In this document: positions 19,005 to 28,666 of the stretch, one piece after another
Layout of the letters: each line of letters starts with the position of its first letter
Numbering within the stretch: the stretch's first letter is position 1
Source of the DNA: Beggiatoa alba B18LD
GTDB lineage: Bacteria; Pseudomonadota; Gammaproteobacteria; Beggiatoales; Beggiatoaceae
NCBI RefSeq assembly: GCF_000245015.1
Contig: NZ_JH600070.1
Span: 186,001 to 250,000 of the forward strand
Length of the DNA stretch: 64,000 nucleotides
Direction: 5' to 3'
Notes under the pieces: generated by a model
Database searches by the model: none
What the model saw: only the letters and a program-made list of their open reading frames with translations
Told to the model about the DNA's origin: nothing
Position numbers and translations under genes: made by a program

Positions 19005-19395
19005 ACCTGATATTGGCGATTTTTATAAAATAAAACAGAGACCTGCTAGGTTTTGAAAACCTAGCAGGTCTGTCGGAACACGCGAAAAGATTTGAAGGAC
19101 TGGCAAAGATTACTCTCTTGTTTTTCATCAAGATTTATCAGACAAGATTAAAACCTTGTCTGAATCAGGATTTATAGTAACCGTACCATAAAGTGATTTG
19201 AATCTAGGACTGGCAGTCCTTCGCATCGTTTTATAGTGCGTTTACTATAAAACCCTCAAACCAAAAAGTCAGGTGAATGACGCTTTTTAATCCTGCTAAT
19301 TCTGTAAATTCTGATTCAGACAAAAAAAGACCTGCTAAGTTTTCAAAGCCTAGCAGGTCTCTGTTTTATATTATAAATATCGCCAAACTCAGGTT
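19004..19395. repeat. Repeat family A, copy 2, carrying a nested family B element
   Basis: It runs from AACCTGATATTGGCGA to TCGCCAAACTCAGGTT and holds two GACCTGCTAGG hairpins, a CAGACAAGATTAAAACCTTG segment shared with copies at 32815 and 62150, and an inserted B element at 19173-19249. It fills the gap between two convergent genes almost exactly: it starts on the last base of the SRPBCC stop codon and ends 3 bases before the batD stop. Confidence 0.85.
19173..19249. repeat. Repeat family B, 77-bp form inserted in a family A copy
   Basis: TATAGTAACCGTACCATAAA begins it and GTGCGTTTACTATA ends it, with a single GGACTGGCAGTCC core. The flanks read GGATT and AAACCCTC. The uninterrupted relative at 37512-37524 reads GGATTTAAAACCCTT. 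The insertion therefore duplicates TA, as IS630/mariner-type elements do. Confidence 0.85.
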
Positions 19396-19398
19396 GGA

Positions 19399-21177
19399 TT
19401 ATAATTTAAACAATGGCTCTAACGGTTCGACGTTTGCCTTTGATTTTCGTTGTTGCACCTGTGTAGCAAGATAGGCTTGTATTGCTGACCAGAGCGTATT
19501 CCCTTGCCAATCTTGGGTTTGTTGACTGTATAACAAACGGTTTAATGTTTGAATTTCCTGTAAAACAGGCTCGCCACAACGTACCCCAATATCGCCTAAA
19601 CTGACAGGCGGACGACTTGCCCATTGCATTTTTGCCCATTCTAATAAAGCAGATTTCGCCTGTATCGCATCATTAGCCATACAAGCCTGTTGCAAATGTT
19701 GTAATGGATTTTGTCGATTATTTTTCACCAACTGCTTGATTTGTCGTGCTTGATAATGCACCCATATCCACGCCATGATGGTTAATAACCAACCAACTGC
19801 TAAACCCGCACTCACCCATTGCCAGAACATAGAATGTTCAACTGTCATCGCGGGCGCGGGTGCAGCTACAACGGGTGCAGGTGTCGTTGCATTATTTACC
19901 ACAGGAGGCGTGGAAGCAGTTACGGGGGCAGTCGTTTGAACAGGTTGAGGTTCTGGCGCGGTCGCGCTTGGGGCTACTTTAATAGTTTGTTCTGGTAACG
20001 TTGCGACTTCCATCGTGTTGGTGTTGGTATTCCACCAAGACACGGAAATAGCGGGCAAAACATATTGACCTGCTTTTGTCGGAATAATCGCTGTTTTTTC
20101 TTGGCGAGCACTAATTGCCCCACTACTGGTCATCTGTTCTGTGGGTTGGGTCTGGTCAGGATAACTTTTTAAATCTGCGGGATAATAATTATTACTCACT
20201 AAAATAGGTAATTGTCCTGCGGTAAGCCCATTCGCATTTAAAGTGATGGTGCGCGTAATGGGTTTGCCAACTTCAAACTGGGGGGGATTTGTTGACCATT
20301 CTTCTTGCAACACGATTTGTTTAGCGGGCAACCATTGTGTACCAGAAAATTCACTGGGAATTGGTTGCACTGTTAAATCAATTGGATTAGAAAGAATTTT
20401 TTTCGTTGTGCCTGTTTGTTGGGTGAAAAAACTATCAAAAGCCGAGCGGGGATAACGATTATTATCTAATAATTGCGCTTGCAAAATTAAAGGGTCTATA
20501 TGCAACGCTCCACTTTTTTGCGGGAAAATCGCATATTTACGTTCAATCACGCGATAAGCCTTATTATCCCGTTGCGTTTTATAATTAATATCCTCTCCTA
20601 AACGTTGCACGATAGCATCGCCTTGTGCAAGATTCAGGTCGGTTAAACTCGCATTAGCAATATCAACCGCATGAAATAGACGCAAGGTATAAATAACTTG
20701 CGATTGCACATAAGGATTTTTAGGCTCTGCATCGACTTCTAAAAATAAATCTTTGGCTTTTTCCGTCGTTGTACTACTTGCGGGGACTTCAGCGGTAACG
20801 GCTATTTGTGCCGCTGTGCTACTGGTATTGCCGAAATTAATGGCTGGTACGGTTAATGTCCCTGTATGTTTTGGCATTAATTCTAATCGCCAAACCATTT
20901 GGCTGGTGTATTGACGGTTGATAATAGACACTTGATTACTTTGGGCTTGGCTGAGAATTTCAAAATCTTGACTAAGCGGTTTAAAATCAGGTGTCCCCAC
21001 AGCACCAACTGCCGTAAACGTGATTTGAAACGATTCATTCATTTGTACATTGTGGCGGCTAATTTCCACGGTAACGCTTTCATTTGCAAAACCATAGGCA
21101 CTGTATAAAAAAAGGATTACCCACAATCCAAGTGCTTTTTTAAACATTATTTTTTTGCGCATGGCTATAAACATCAT
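19399..21177 (-). CDS. batD: BatD-family membrane protein
   Basis: BatD proteins (first linked to aerotolerance in Bacteroides) have a large outer domain of immunoglobulin-like repeats, one membrane helix and a cytosolic tail. The 592 residues include an N-terminal signal (ALGLWVILFLYSAYGFA), a beta-rich region with SQAQSNQVSIINRQYTSQ, a Pro/Ala/Thr linker near 400-440 and a membrane helix near 449-472, then a helical cytosolic part. The first ATG has AAGG close upstream; two later ATGs would shorten the signal. BatA and BatB with VWA domains are not in the window. Confidence 0.85.
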   Translation of the reverse strand: MMFIAMRKKIMFKKALGLWVILFLYSAYGFANESVTVEISRHNVQMNESFQITFTAVGAVGTPDFKPLSQDFEILSQAQSNQVSIINRQYTSQMVWRLELMPKHTGTLTVPAINFGNTSSTAAQIAVTAEVPASSTTTEKAKDLFLEVDAEPKNPYVQSQVIYTLRLFHAVDIANASLTDLNLAQGDAIVQRLGEDINYKTQRDNKAYRVIERKYAIFPQKSGALHIDPLILQAQLLDNNRYPRSAFDSFFTQQTGTTKKILSNPIDLTVQPIPSEFSGTQWLPAKQIVLQEEWSTNPPQFEVGKPITRTITLNANGLTAGQLPILVSNNYYPADLKSYPDQTQPTEQMTSSGAISARQEKTAIIPTKAGQYVLPAISVSWWNTNTNTMEVATLPEQTIKVAPSATAPEPQPVQTTAPVTASTPPVVNNATTPAPVVAAPAPAMTVEHSMFWQWVSAGLAVGWLLTIMAWIWVHYQARQIKQLVKNNRQNPLQHLQQACMANDAIQAKSALLEWAKMQWASRPPVSLGDIGVRCGEPVLQEIQTLNRLLYSQQTQDWQGNTLWSAIQAYLATQVQQRKSKANVEPLEPLFKL

Positions 21178-21418
21178 TCACACCTTGTCTCTCAAGCGGG
21201 CTTAACCGTTTGAATGTTATGTTTTTTCTTAAAAATAATCGGTAACGATTGAAATATGAAAAAGTACCATAAATTTTACAAGTAATTAGTGACAAGCGGG
21301 ATGAATACAAGATTAAACTTCGTTAATCCATTGTAAATAGTCTAAATTACCCAATTTTTCAAAAATGAACAATTTTTTATACAGGAAAGAGAAGATAAAC
21401 AGAGGTTAAAGTGAAGGA

Positions 21419-21441
21419 GAGACGCAAAAATAATGCGTCTC
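21419..21441 (-). terminator. Possible terminator after purF
   Basis: GAGACGCA (21419-21426) and TGCGTCTC (21434-21441) form an 8-bp stem with an A/T loop, about 55 bases past the purF stop. The T-run after it on the minus strand is weak. A second short stem, GCTTAGT/ACTAAGC, overlaps the purF stop. Confidence 0.35.
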
Positions 21442-21494
21442 GATAAGTGGAAAAAGAATAACGACAAGTAAACGCTTAGTTTTTCTATATGTGA

Positions 21495-23012
21495 CTAAGC
21501 AACATTATGTAAGTCAATGACTTCCGCAGACTCTTTGTTAGCACGTTGCGTTTTCGCCGCATCATTGCGCATCCGCTCTAAGTTTTCTAAATAAGGCTGA
21601 TTCACATCACCTGTTACATAATCCCCATCAAAACAAGAAGTATCAAAGCGAGAAATTTCCTTACTTGCTTTTTTACGCGCACAAGCAATTAAGTCTTCTA
21701 AATCTTGATAAATCACTTTATCCGCACCAATTTCGCGGGCAATTTGCTCTTCATCGCGGTTGTGGGCTAAAAGTTCATGCACAGAAGGCATGTCGATACC
21801 GTAAACATTGGGAAAACGCACAGGGGGCGCGGCAGAGGCAAAATACACCTTGCGTGCGCCTGCTTGACGAGCCATTTCGATGATTTGCTTCGCAGTTGTT
21901 CCGCGCACGATGGAATCATCAACCAATAAGACATTTTTGTTTTTAAACTCCAAATTAATGGCGTTTAATTTCTGCTTAACCGATTTTTTCCGTAAATGTT
22001 GCCCAGGCATGATGAATGTGCGGGGAATATAACGATTTTTTACAAAACCTTCTCGATATTTCAAATTTAAATGATACGACAAAGACAAGGCTGCAGTACG
22101 GCTAGTATCAGGGATAGGAATCACCACATCGATATCATGCTCAGGAAAAACATTCTCGATTTTTCTGGCTAAGGCTTTGCCCATGCGTAAACGGGCTTTA
22201 TACACCGAAATCCCATCCATAAAGGAATCAGGACGCGCCATATAAACCAATTCAAAGATACAAGGGCTATAAACAGGGTTATCCGCACAGGTTTGCTTGC
22301 TTAACTGACCATCATTAGAAATATAAACCGCTTCACCAGGGGCAACATCATCAATCAAATCAAATCCTAATACATTCAACGCAACACTTTCGGAAGCCAC
22401 CATATATTCTGTGCCTTGTTCCGTTTCTGCCTTCCCATAAACTAAGGGGCGAATACCGTAGGGGTCACGGAAGGCAACGATGCCATAGCCCATAATTAAA
22501 GCAACAACCGCATATCCACCCCGACAACGACGGTGCACGCCCCGCACAGCCGCAAAAATATCCTTATCCGTTAAACTAGAACGCCCTGCCCGATGTAATT
22601 CATGGGCAAAAATATTTAATAAAATTTCTGAGTCAGAATCTGTATTAATATGACGTAAATCTTCTTGAAATAACTCTTGTTTTAACGCATCCGCATTGGT
22701 CAAATTGCCATTATGTGCCAAGGCAATTCCATAAGGCGTATTTACATAAAACGGCTGTGCTTCTGCGGTAGAAGAACAGCCCGCTGTCGGGTAACGCACA
22801 TGTCCAATACCAACATTACCCAACAAATCCATCATATGGCGCGTGTGGAAAACATTTTGTACTAAGCCATTACTCTTACGTAAATGAAAGCGATTATTTT
22901 CACAAGTGACGATACCCGCCGCATCTTGTCCACGATGTTGTAACATGGTGAGTCCATCATACAGTGCCTGATTAACACTAGATTTACCGACAATTCCGAT
23001 GATTCCGCACAT
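21495..23012 (-). CDS. purF: Amidophosphoribosyltransferase PurF
   Basis: PurF makes 5-phosphoribosylamine from PRPP and glutamine, the first committed step of purine synthesis. Met removal exposes Cys2 (MCGIIGIVG), the glutaminase nucleophile. RGQDAAGI and the PRPP loop [16 protein letters not shown] (near 366-381) are intact. The 505 residues equal the usual length. It follows cvpA by 15 bases on the same strand, the classic cvpA-purF pair of gammaproteobacteria. Confidence 0.98.
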   Translation of the reverse strand: MCGIIGIVGKSSVNQALYDGLTMLQHRGQDAAGIVTCENNRFHLRKSNGLVQNVFHTRHMMDLLGNVGIGHVRYPTAGCSSTAEAQPFYVNTPYGIALAHNGNLTNADALKQELFQEDLRHINTDSDSEILLNIFAHELHRAGRSSLTDKDIFAAVRGVHRRCRGGYAVVALIMGYGIVAFRDPYGIRPLVYGKAETEQGTEYMVASESVALNVLGFDLIDDVAPGEAVYISNDGQLSKQTCADNPVYSPCIFELVYMARPDSFMDGISVYKARLRMGKALARKIENVFPEHDIDVVIPIPDTSRTAALSLSYHLNLKYREGFVKNRYIPRTFIMPGQHLRKKSVKQKLNAINLEFKNKNVLLVDDSIVRGTTAKQIIEMARQAGARKVYFASAAPPVRFPNVYGIDMPSVHELLAHNRDEEQIAREIGADKVIYQDLEDLIACARKKASKEISRFDTSCFDGDYVTGDVNQPYLENLERMRNDAAKTQRANKESAEVIDLHNVA

Positions 23013-23027
23013 ACTTCAAAGGCTCCA

Positions 23028-23549
23028 CTAAGGTACATAAGGTCTGTAAGCAGACAAAGGTTCAAAATTGAACTGTGATGCAATAGAGATAGGTAATTGA
23101 TTGCGTAAAATTAACGCAGTCGTTTGAAAAAAAGGAATCAGTACAGACTGTTGCCAACTGTTCCAATGGGGAATTTGTGTGAGTCCTGCTAACAACACAA
23201 ACGCTAAAATCACCACATTAGCGCGTGCCAAACCCAGTAAACTACCAAGAAAGTGTTCAAAGAAGGTAGGCGGTATTTCACCAACAGACTGTATTATCAA
23301 ATCATTCATCCAATGCAATAACGCAAGGCTTACTAATAAAATGCCACTGAATGCAATGCCTAGACGTAAATCACTATATGGAATTGATTTATAGAGTATT
23401 TCATCAAAAATACTGAGAAAGCTGATAGCAATCGCCATTGCTATCAACCAAGCGAGCAAAGATAGTACTTCTTTAATAAATCCTTGCACTAAACCGATGA
23501 TAGTAGAGAAAAAAAATACAGCAAGAATGGTTGTGTCAGCCCAGTTCAT
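23028..23549 (-). CDS. cvpA: CvpA family inner-membrane protein
   Basis: CvpA is a four-helix membrane protein first named for colicin V production; it is now linked to envelope stress tolerance. Four hydrophobic segments are seen in 173 residues, beginning NWADTTILAVFFFSTIIGL. The gene is directly upstream of purF, which is the usual order and supports the call. Confidence 0.93.
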   Translation of the reverse strand: MNWADTTILAVFFFSTIIGLVQGFIKEVLSLLAWLIAMAIAISFLSIFDEILYKSIPYSDLRLGIAFSGILLVSLALLHWMNDLIIQSVGEIPPTFFEHFLGSLLGLARANVVILAFVLLAGLTQIPHWNSWQQSVLIPFFQTTALILRNQLPISIASQFNFEPLSAYRPYVP

Positions 23550-23784
23550 AAAGTCGTAACAGCATCATTTTACGGAGAAAAACGCAAAAATTGCGCCATT
23601 TTTTCCCATAAAAAATTCATCCAATGAGTCAGCAATTTTAAACGATTTATCACCCTTCTTCATGTCTTTCTTCTTATCCTGCAAATTGTTCATAAAAAAA
23701 TAACAATTAGTTTTTTGCAAGTATCATGATGAATAAGTCTTATAGAGCAAGTGCTTAAAAAACAATATATTCATCTAAAATTTT

Positions 23785-25455
23785 TCACTTCATTTTTAAA
23801 CTAAATAATTTATTACCTTCATAAAATAAAACCGTTGTCCCCACATGACATAAACGCATAGAAGTCCGAATAAAGGGGTCTTTCACGGTTTTCATGGCTT
23901 GTGCTTGACGGTGGAAAATATGCATTTCCCCTTCTTCAGGAATATGAATGACAACCCCATTGTCTAAAGTAATAAAATTATTTTCCAAAATATCGCGATT
24001 TTCCAAAATACGCACATCATATTGACGATAATCCGCATCAAAACGCAGGATAATTTCATCATACTGCCCATTTTTCCGCCCAATGAGCATCACCACGCCT
24101 TTATCATGTTTCCCATGAATCACTGTATAACCCACTAATTCAGGCACGGCTAAAATGGCACAGGCTTGTTGATACGGAATCACTAAATAAGGCTTACCCA
24201 GCACATTTTGATAAATAAATCCCTGAAAAACCTGATGCGAATGGGGCATGATTTGCCACACCGTTCCACTTGTCGCTAATAATTTATCATTCACTTGACG
24301 CAATTGAATGGCAATCAACTTGTCATACTGCACCGCATAAAGCTGATTATTAACCGTTAATAAATCCTGCGCATTCAGTTTTAAAGCCAATATTTCCCCA
24401 GTTGCTAAAGCCGTTAGTTGTAGCTGCTGTTGCTGAATACAAGCACTCACAGCGGTTAAACTGCGCGGTTCAAAAATCACTTGTATGGCAGTATTTTGCG
24501 TTGTGTATGCCTGTTTATTAATAAAAATGTAATTTTTTATAAAAATGGTTTCTAAGCCATTGTAATCAAAGTATCCAAAAATTGGGCTTGGATATTCATG
24601 AATCAGACTAACGATAAAATTATTCGTTCCCTGAATCACCTGCACCCGCAAGACAGGTGCGGGCAATTTGCCAGATAATCGGGGCGGTGCAAGACGTTCG
24701 CCTTTTTCAAATAAACGAATAAACCAATCTTGCCACGCACTTGGAATAATGGCGAAATCGCGCACCGCAGCGGGTAAAGATACCGCCGTGTTAAAAATAG
24801 AAATATTCGCCTTCATCCGACTTTCTAACCCCTTTAAATTTGAATGTTTACCTTTATACGGATGAATGCCCACCAACAATTGACATGCCACAATGGCAAA
24901 TGCAAACCAATCTGTTAACGGTGTAAAACCTTGCGTGTGATAATCTTTGATAGAAGGCATTAAGGCAGTCGCGGGAAAATGTGGGGTTTGATACGAATCC
25001 ACGTCGATAAAATAGGGTTTTTCCCATGTTTGTGTATCCACTAAATAATTCATTTCATTGCCATCTACGATTAAACAGTGTTGCCGATGAATAAATTCAA
25101 TGGTCGTCTGCATTTCTTCCAACAAGGCAAAAATCGTGGCATCTGAAATATTTTGTTGCTGGCGAAAATCATTGGTAAACAAACGCGGTAACGATTGCGC
25201 ATTTTGAGCCTGCAACATCGTAAACCCGACAGGTATATTCTTTTTGTCCAACAACAACGCCAATGGACGGATAATATTAGGATGGTCTAACGCGCTTAAT
25301 TCCTGAATTTTAGCGGCAGGCATGACCCGTGATGGGTCTGTATAAATTTTATAAACGGTTTGGTTTTTAACATAAATTTTTCCCTCTCCCCCCTCCGCAA
25401 CAAAATCTGTATCGGACAACTTAACCTTGCTACCACCTTGAATGAAATACTCCAT
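23785..25455 (-). CDS. Divergent protein-kinase-like protein
   Basis: Residues 1-270 look like a eukaryotic-type kinase fold: a glycine loop EGGEGKIY (20-27), a lysine strand VYKIY, IEFIHRQHCLIVDGNEMNYLV in the catalytic-loop place (Asp and Asn kept, but not HRD), and FIDVDSYQT in place of DFG. DYHTQGFTPLTDWFAFAIVACQ resembles the helix after the activation loop. Proteins of this kind are often found with VWA or PP2C partners of the TerY type, which are not seen here. The C-terminal half is beta-rich and unassigned. Activity is uncertain. A DUF2889 gene is divergent from it 121 bases away. Confidence 0.7.
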   Translation of the reverse strand: MEYFIQGGSKVKLSDTDFVAEGGEGKIYVKNQTVYKIYTDPSRVMPAAKIQELSALDHPNIIRPLALLLDKKNIPVGFTMLQAQNAQSLPRLFTNDFRQQQNISDATIFALLEEMQTTIEFIHRQHCLIVDGNEMNYLVDTQTWEKPYFIDVDSYQTPHFPATALMPSIKDYHTQGFTPLTDWFAFAIVACQLLVGIHPYKGKHSNLKGLESRMKANISIFNTAVSLPAAVRDFAIIPSAWQDWFIRLFEKGERLAPPRLSGKLPAPVLRVQVIQGTNNFIVSLIHEYPSPIFGYFDYNGLETIFIKNYIFINKQAYTTQNTAIQVIFEPRSLTAVSACIQQQQLQLTALATGEILALKLNAQDLLTVNNQLYAVQYDKLIAIQLRQVNDKLLATSGTVWQIMPHSHQVFQGFIYQNVLGKPYLVIPYQQACAILAVPELVGYTVIHGKHDKGVVMLIGRKNGQYDEIILRFDADYRQYDVRILENRDILENNFITLDNGVVIHIPEEGEMHIFHRQAQAMKTVKDPFIRTSMRLCHVGTTVLFYEGNKLFSLKMK

Positions 25456-25576
25456 TTTTTCCCTCCCTTGTTTTATCCAATGATTAAAGGTCGTTTTGAT
25501 ACCCGCTACAAAACTATCCTTTTATTAATGATACGATAAGTATTCATAACCACTTTTGCCAGACAGTAAAAATACA

Positions 25577-26155
25577 ATGCCTTTTTCTAAACCAGTGAAC
25601 CGCCAACTCTTACATACCCGCAAAATTGAATGTACAGGCTACCATCGTGAAGACGGATTATGGGACATAGAAGCCTATTTAATTGATACTAAAACGTATT
25701 CTTTTCCGAATAAATTTCGCGGAGGCATCCAAGCAGGTGAATCCCTGCACGGTTTAGGACTACGCTTAACATTAGACGATAATTTTGTGATACAGGATGC
25801 ACAAGCCATTATTGATGCTTCTCCTTTTGCCGTTTGCCCCGCCATTACCCCCCGCTTTGCCCTGCTTAAAGGCTTACAAATCAAAACAGGCTGGAATCGA
25901 CACGTTAAAACATTACTCGGTGATGTCAAAGGCTGTACCCATTTAGTAGAACTCCTCGCCCCCCTCGCAACAACCGCTTTTCAAACAATTTACGGCGCGA
26001 CTAAAGAAAAACGTGAAGAAGAAATGAGCGCGAATCCTGAGAAAAAACCAGCGTTATTAGATACCTGTCATGCACTTTCTTGTGATGGTGAAGTTGTAAA
26101 AACTTTTTTTCCACGTTTTTACACAGGACAGACCACAGATAAGCAGAATAATTAA
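25577..26155 (+). CDS. DUF2889 domain protein
   Basis: DUF2889 proteins have no known function. The family opening LLHTRKIECTGYHREDGLWD and the next residues IEAYLIDTKTY are clear. A Cys/His set in the C-terminal half (CTHLVELLAP, TCHALSCDGE) may bind a metal; this is a guess. A TTG at 25556 would add seven residues; I chose the ATG at 25577. It is divergent from the kinase-like gene. Confidence 0.85.
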   Translation: MPFSKPVNRQLLHTRKIECTGYHREDGLWDIEAYLIDTKTYSFPNKFRGGIQAGESLHGLGLRLTLDDNFVIQDAQAIIDASPFAVCPAITPRFALLKGLQIKTGWNRHVKTLLGDVKGCTHLVELLAPLATTAFQTIYGATKEKREEEMSANPEKKPALLDTCHALSCDGEVVKTFFPRFYTGQTTDKQNN

Positions 26156-26493
26156 GATGTTATCTGATTATTTTAAGCATATTTGTTTTTCGTTGTATTT
26201 TTTAAAATAACAATTTTTTACTTTAACCGAATTATTCAGTTAATCATCTACTTTTAAGAGCGTTATACTTATTTTGAAATAACGATTTTTTTATCTCCTT
26301 TCTTGTATTACTTAGATATTTATGCAATGCTAATAACGTTAGCGAATAGCGCGTAAAATCATTAAAAGTGCAAGTGCTTTCTATATTAATTTTTTACTAA
26401 TTAAATACTTATAAAAATAATTGGCTAACATTGCTTATTTTTTAAGATAACGATTATTAGTGGTTAAATTAGCTACTTAGTTGGGGTTTTATC
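26156..26493. other. AT-rich intergenic region upstream of the tungstate/molybdopterin genes
   Basis: Three similar words (AAATAACAATT, AAATAACGATT, AGATAACGATT) are spaced over about 260 bases, and GCTAATAACGTTAGC at about 26327 is a short inverted repeat. They might be regulator sites for the genes after 26494. No ORF or RNA is evident. Confidence 0.3.
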
Positions 26494-26982
26494 ATGTCAC
26501 AAGTTTTACGTGTAGAAACACACTTAGCATCATCGGCATTAAGCAATTTGCCACTACTACAAATTAGTGGAGAAGTTGAAACGCCATTAATCTTAGATTT
26601 CGATGCGTTGCAAGAATTACCTCATTATGAAGTGCATAACTTTCCCATTGTTTGCGCAACGACAAAAACTGTGTTGGCGGTAACACAGCACTTTAAAGGG
26701 GTGTTGTTGCGAGACTTATTAGCCCAAGCGGTGTTAAAGACAAGTAATAAACCCTTATATCGTCAGCCGATTTATATTGCTGCAAGGGCAGTTGATGGCT
26801 ATACCGCTATGTTTACATGGCATGAAATATTTAACGCGCGAGGCGGAGACTCTGTGTATGTGATTCATACCTGTGAATATGAGCCATTAGCACAATTGAT
26901 GTTGTTATGTACCAGTGATGTTTATAGCGCGCCGCGTTGGGTTCGTAATTTAAACCGTATTGAAGTTAAACAGTTATCATAA
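26494..26982 (+). CDS. Small molybdopterin-dependent oxidoreductase-like protein
   Basis: At 162 residues it resembles the lone molybdopterin-binding domain of the sulfite-oxidase superfamily: LQISGEVETPLILDFDALQE, then PIVCATTKTVLAVTQHFKGV with a cysteine in the metal-ligand region, and VDGYTAMFTWHEIF. It lacks the dimer domain. It is 58 bases upstream of a tungstate-binding protein gene, so it may bind a molybdenum or tungsten cofactor or sense its supply. That link is an inference from position. Confidence 0.7.
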   Translation: MSQVLRVETHLASSALSNLPLLQISGEVETPLILDFDALQELPHYEVHNFPIVCATTKTVLAVTQHFKGVLLRDLLAQAVLKTSNKPLYRQPIYIAARAVDGYTAMFTWHEIFNARGGDSVYVIHTCEYEPLAQLMLLCTSDVYSAPRWVRNLNRIEVKQLS

Positions 26983-27040
26983 TAAATCATGCGTAATGAT
27001 GATGATTACGCATATTAACCAAAGGTTAAGGAAGAATTAC

Positions 27041-27865
27041 ATGCTACGTCGACTGTCTTATGGCTTATTTGCCGTCTTTTTATTTATCACCGCCAATGTG
27101 TTAGCAACTGATGCAATGCCCAGTTTGCGGCTTTCAACCACAACCAGCACAGAAAACTCAGGATTATTAAAGGTCTTATTACCTGCTTTTGAGAAGAAAA
27201 CAGGGTATAAAGTGCAAGTGATTGCAGTCGGTACAGGTAAGGCTTTAAAAATGGGAGAGAACGGCGATGTTGATGTTGTTTTAGCCCATGCGCGTGGAGC
27301 TGAAGATAAATTTATCGCAGATGGACATGGCGTAAATCGGCGAGATGTGATGTATAACGATTTTCTCATCGTTGGTGCGAAAGATGACCCCGCAGGGATT
27401 AAAGGCTTAAGCGATGCTGCCGAAGCGTTAAAAAAGATTCAAGCCAAAAAAGCTGTTTTTGTCTCCCGTGGGGATAAATCAGGCACACATGAGAAAGAAT
27501 TAGAATTATGGCAAGCAGCAGGGGTGAAACCTACAGGCGAATGGTATCGAGAAGCAGGACAAGGCATGGGTGAAGTTTTACAAATGTCTGGCGAATTATC
27601 CGCTTATACCATCGTCGATAGAGGAACATGGCTCGCTTATAAAACAAAAAGCCCTTTGGTTGAATTAGTACAAGGTGATAAACGCTTGTTTAATCCTTAC
27701 GGTGTTATGGCGGTTAATCCTGAAAAATTTAAAGATATTAACTATATGGGGGCAATGAGTCTTATTGCTTGGTTGACTTCTGTTGAGGGACAAACGCTTA
27801 TCCATGATTTTACAATCAATAATGAAGCCTTATTTATCCCGACTGCGATTCATTTTGACAAATAA
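27041..27865 (+). CDS. tupA: Tungstate ABC transporter, substrate-binding protein
   Basis: TupA binds tungstate in the periplasm and delivers it to TupBC. The family motifs STTTSTENSGLLKVLLPAF and VIAVGTGKALKMGENGDVDV are near perfect. The ATG at 27041 has AAGGAAG upstream and gives a signal peptide (YGLFAVFLFITANVLA). The frame is open from 26960 but that start is unlikely. A perfect 18-bp hairpin follows before tupB, which probably keeps more tupA than tupBC message. Confidence 0.93.
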   Translation: MLRRLSYGLFAVFLFITANVLATDAMPSLRLSTTTSTENSGLLKVLLPAFEKKTGYKVQVIAVGTGKALKMGENGDVDVVLAHARGAEDKFIADGHGVNRRDVMYNDFLIVGAKDDPAGIKGLSDAAEALKKIQAKKAVFVSRGDKSGTHEKELELWQAAGVKPTGEWYREAGQGMGEVLQMSGELSAYTIVDRGTWLAYKTKSPLVELVQGDKRLFNPYGVMAVNPEKFKDINYMGAMSLIAWLTSVEGQTLIHDFTINNEALFIPTAIHFDK

Positions 27866-27880
27866 CCCCATCATTTTATA

Positions 27881-27940
27881 AATGCGTTTATTGACTGATA
27901 ACTGTGTTTTCATTCAGTCAATAAACGCATTCTGCATTTT
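27881..27940 (+). terminator. Perfect 18-bp intercistronic hairpin between tupA and tupB
   Basis: AATGCGTTTATTGACTGA (27881-27898) and its exact complement (27914-27931) flank a 15-base loop, followed by CTGCATTTTTCC. It is in the right place to attenuate or to protect the tupA message, as seen in other ABC operons where the binding protein is made in excess. Confidence 0.8.
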
Positions 27941-27964
27941 TCCGTTGTTTTATCAATATTATCT

Positions 27965-28666
27965 ATGAGTAGCTTATCTGAAACAATTCTTAATGCTTTG
28001 ATATTATTAGTTTCTGGTGATATAGACTTATGGGTGATTATTTGGACATCGTTTAAAGTCTCGTTTATTGCCATTGCTATTGCGATTCCTCCCTCATTAT
28101 TCATTGCGTTTTTATTAGCATTCAGTCACTTTCCAACACGTCGTTTATGGATTGCCTTGTTTCAAGTGCTTTTAGCTTTTCCTGCGGTGGTGGTAGGTTT
28201 ATTAGTCTATATGCTCCTATCCCGCCAAGGTTGGCTGGGCGATTTAAAATTATTATTCACACAAACTGCGATGGTAATTGCACAAATCTGTCTGAGTGTG
28301 CCGATTTTAGTCGCCATGGGACATGCAACTTTTCAATCAGCCGACCGCCGTGCATGGGAAACTGCATTGACATTAGGCGCGAAACCTTATCGAGCGATGT
28401 TTACGCTCATGTATGAAGTGCGTTTTGGCTTATTTGCTGCGGGTATTGCTGCATTTAGTCGGATTATTGCAGAAGTTGGCAGTTCTATGATGGTGGGCGG
28501 AAATATTTTGCATTACACCCGTAATATTCCGACGGCTATTGCTTTAGAAACGAGCAAAGGAATGTTTGAACAAGGCATTGCATTAGGCATTGTTTTATTA
28601 GTATTGGCGTTATTATTAAATGTTTCCTTAATTTTTTTACAGGGCAAAGGAGAAATGTTGTCATGA
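27965..28666 (+). CDS. tupB: Tungstate ABC transporter, permease
   Basis: TupB is the membrane subunit of the tungstate importer. The 233 residues have five or six hydrophobic segments and the cytoplasmic coupling loop ADRRAWETALTLGAKPYRAM (EAA-type motif, near residue 120-140). It overlaps tupC by 4 bases (ATGA), which indicates translational coupling. Confidence 0.92.
   Translation: MSSLSETILNALILLVSGDIDLWVIIWTSFKVSFIAIAIAIPPSLFIAFLLAFSHFPTRRLWIALFQVLLAFPAVVVGLLVYMLLSRQGWLGDLKLLFTQTAMVIAQICLSVPILVAMGHATFQSADRRAWETALTLGAKPYRAMFTLMYEVRFGLFAAGIAAFSRIIAEVGSSMMVGGNILHYTRNIPTAIALETSKGMFEQGIALGIVLLVLALLLNVSLIFLQGKGEMLS

Noticed and set aside
19277-19474. Plus-strand ORF in the SRPBCC-batD gap
   Set aside because: It is repeat family A sequence with the same translated start (NSDSDKKRPAKF) as the ORF at 37583, so it is a repeat artefact.
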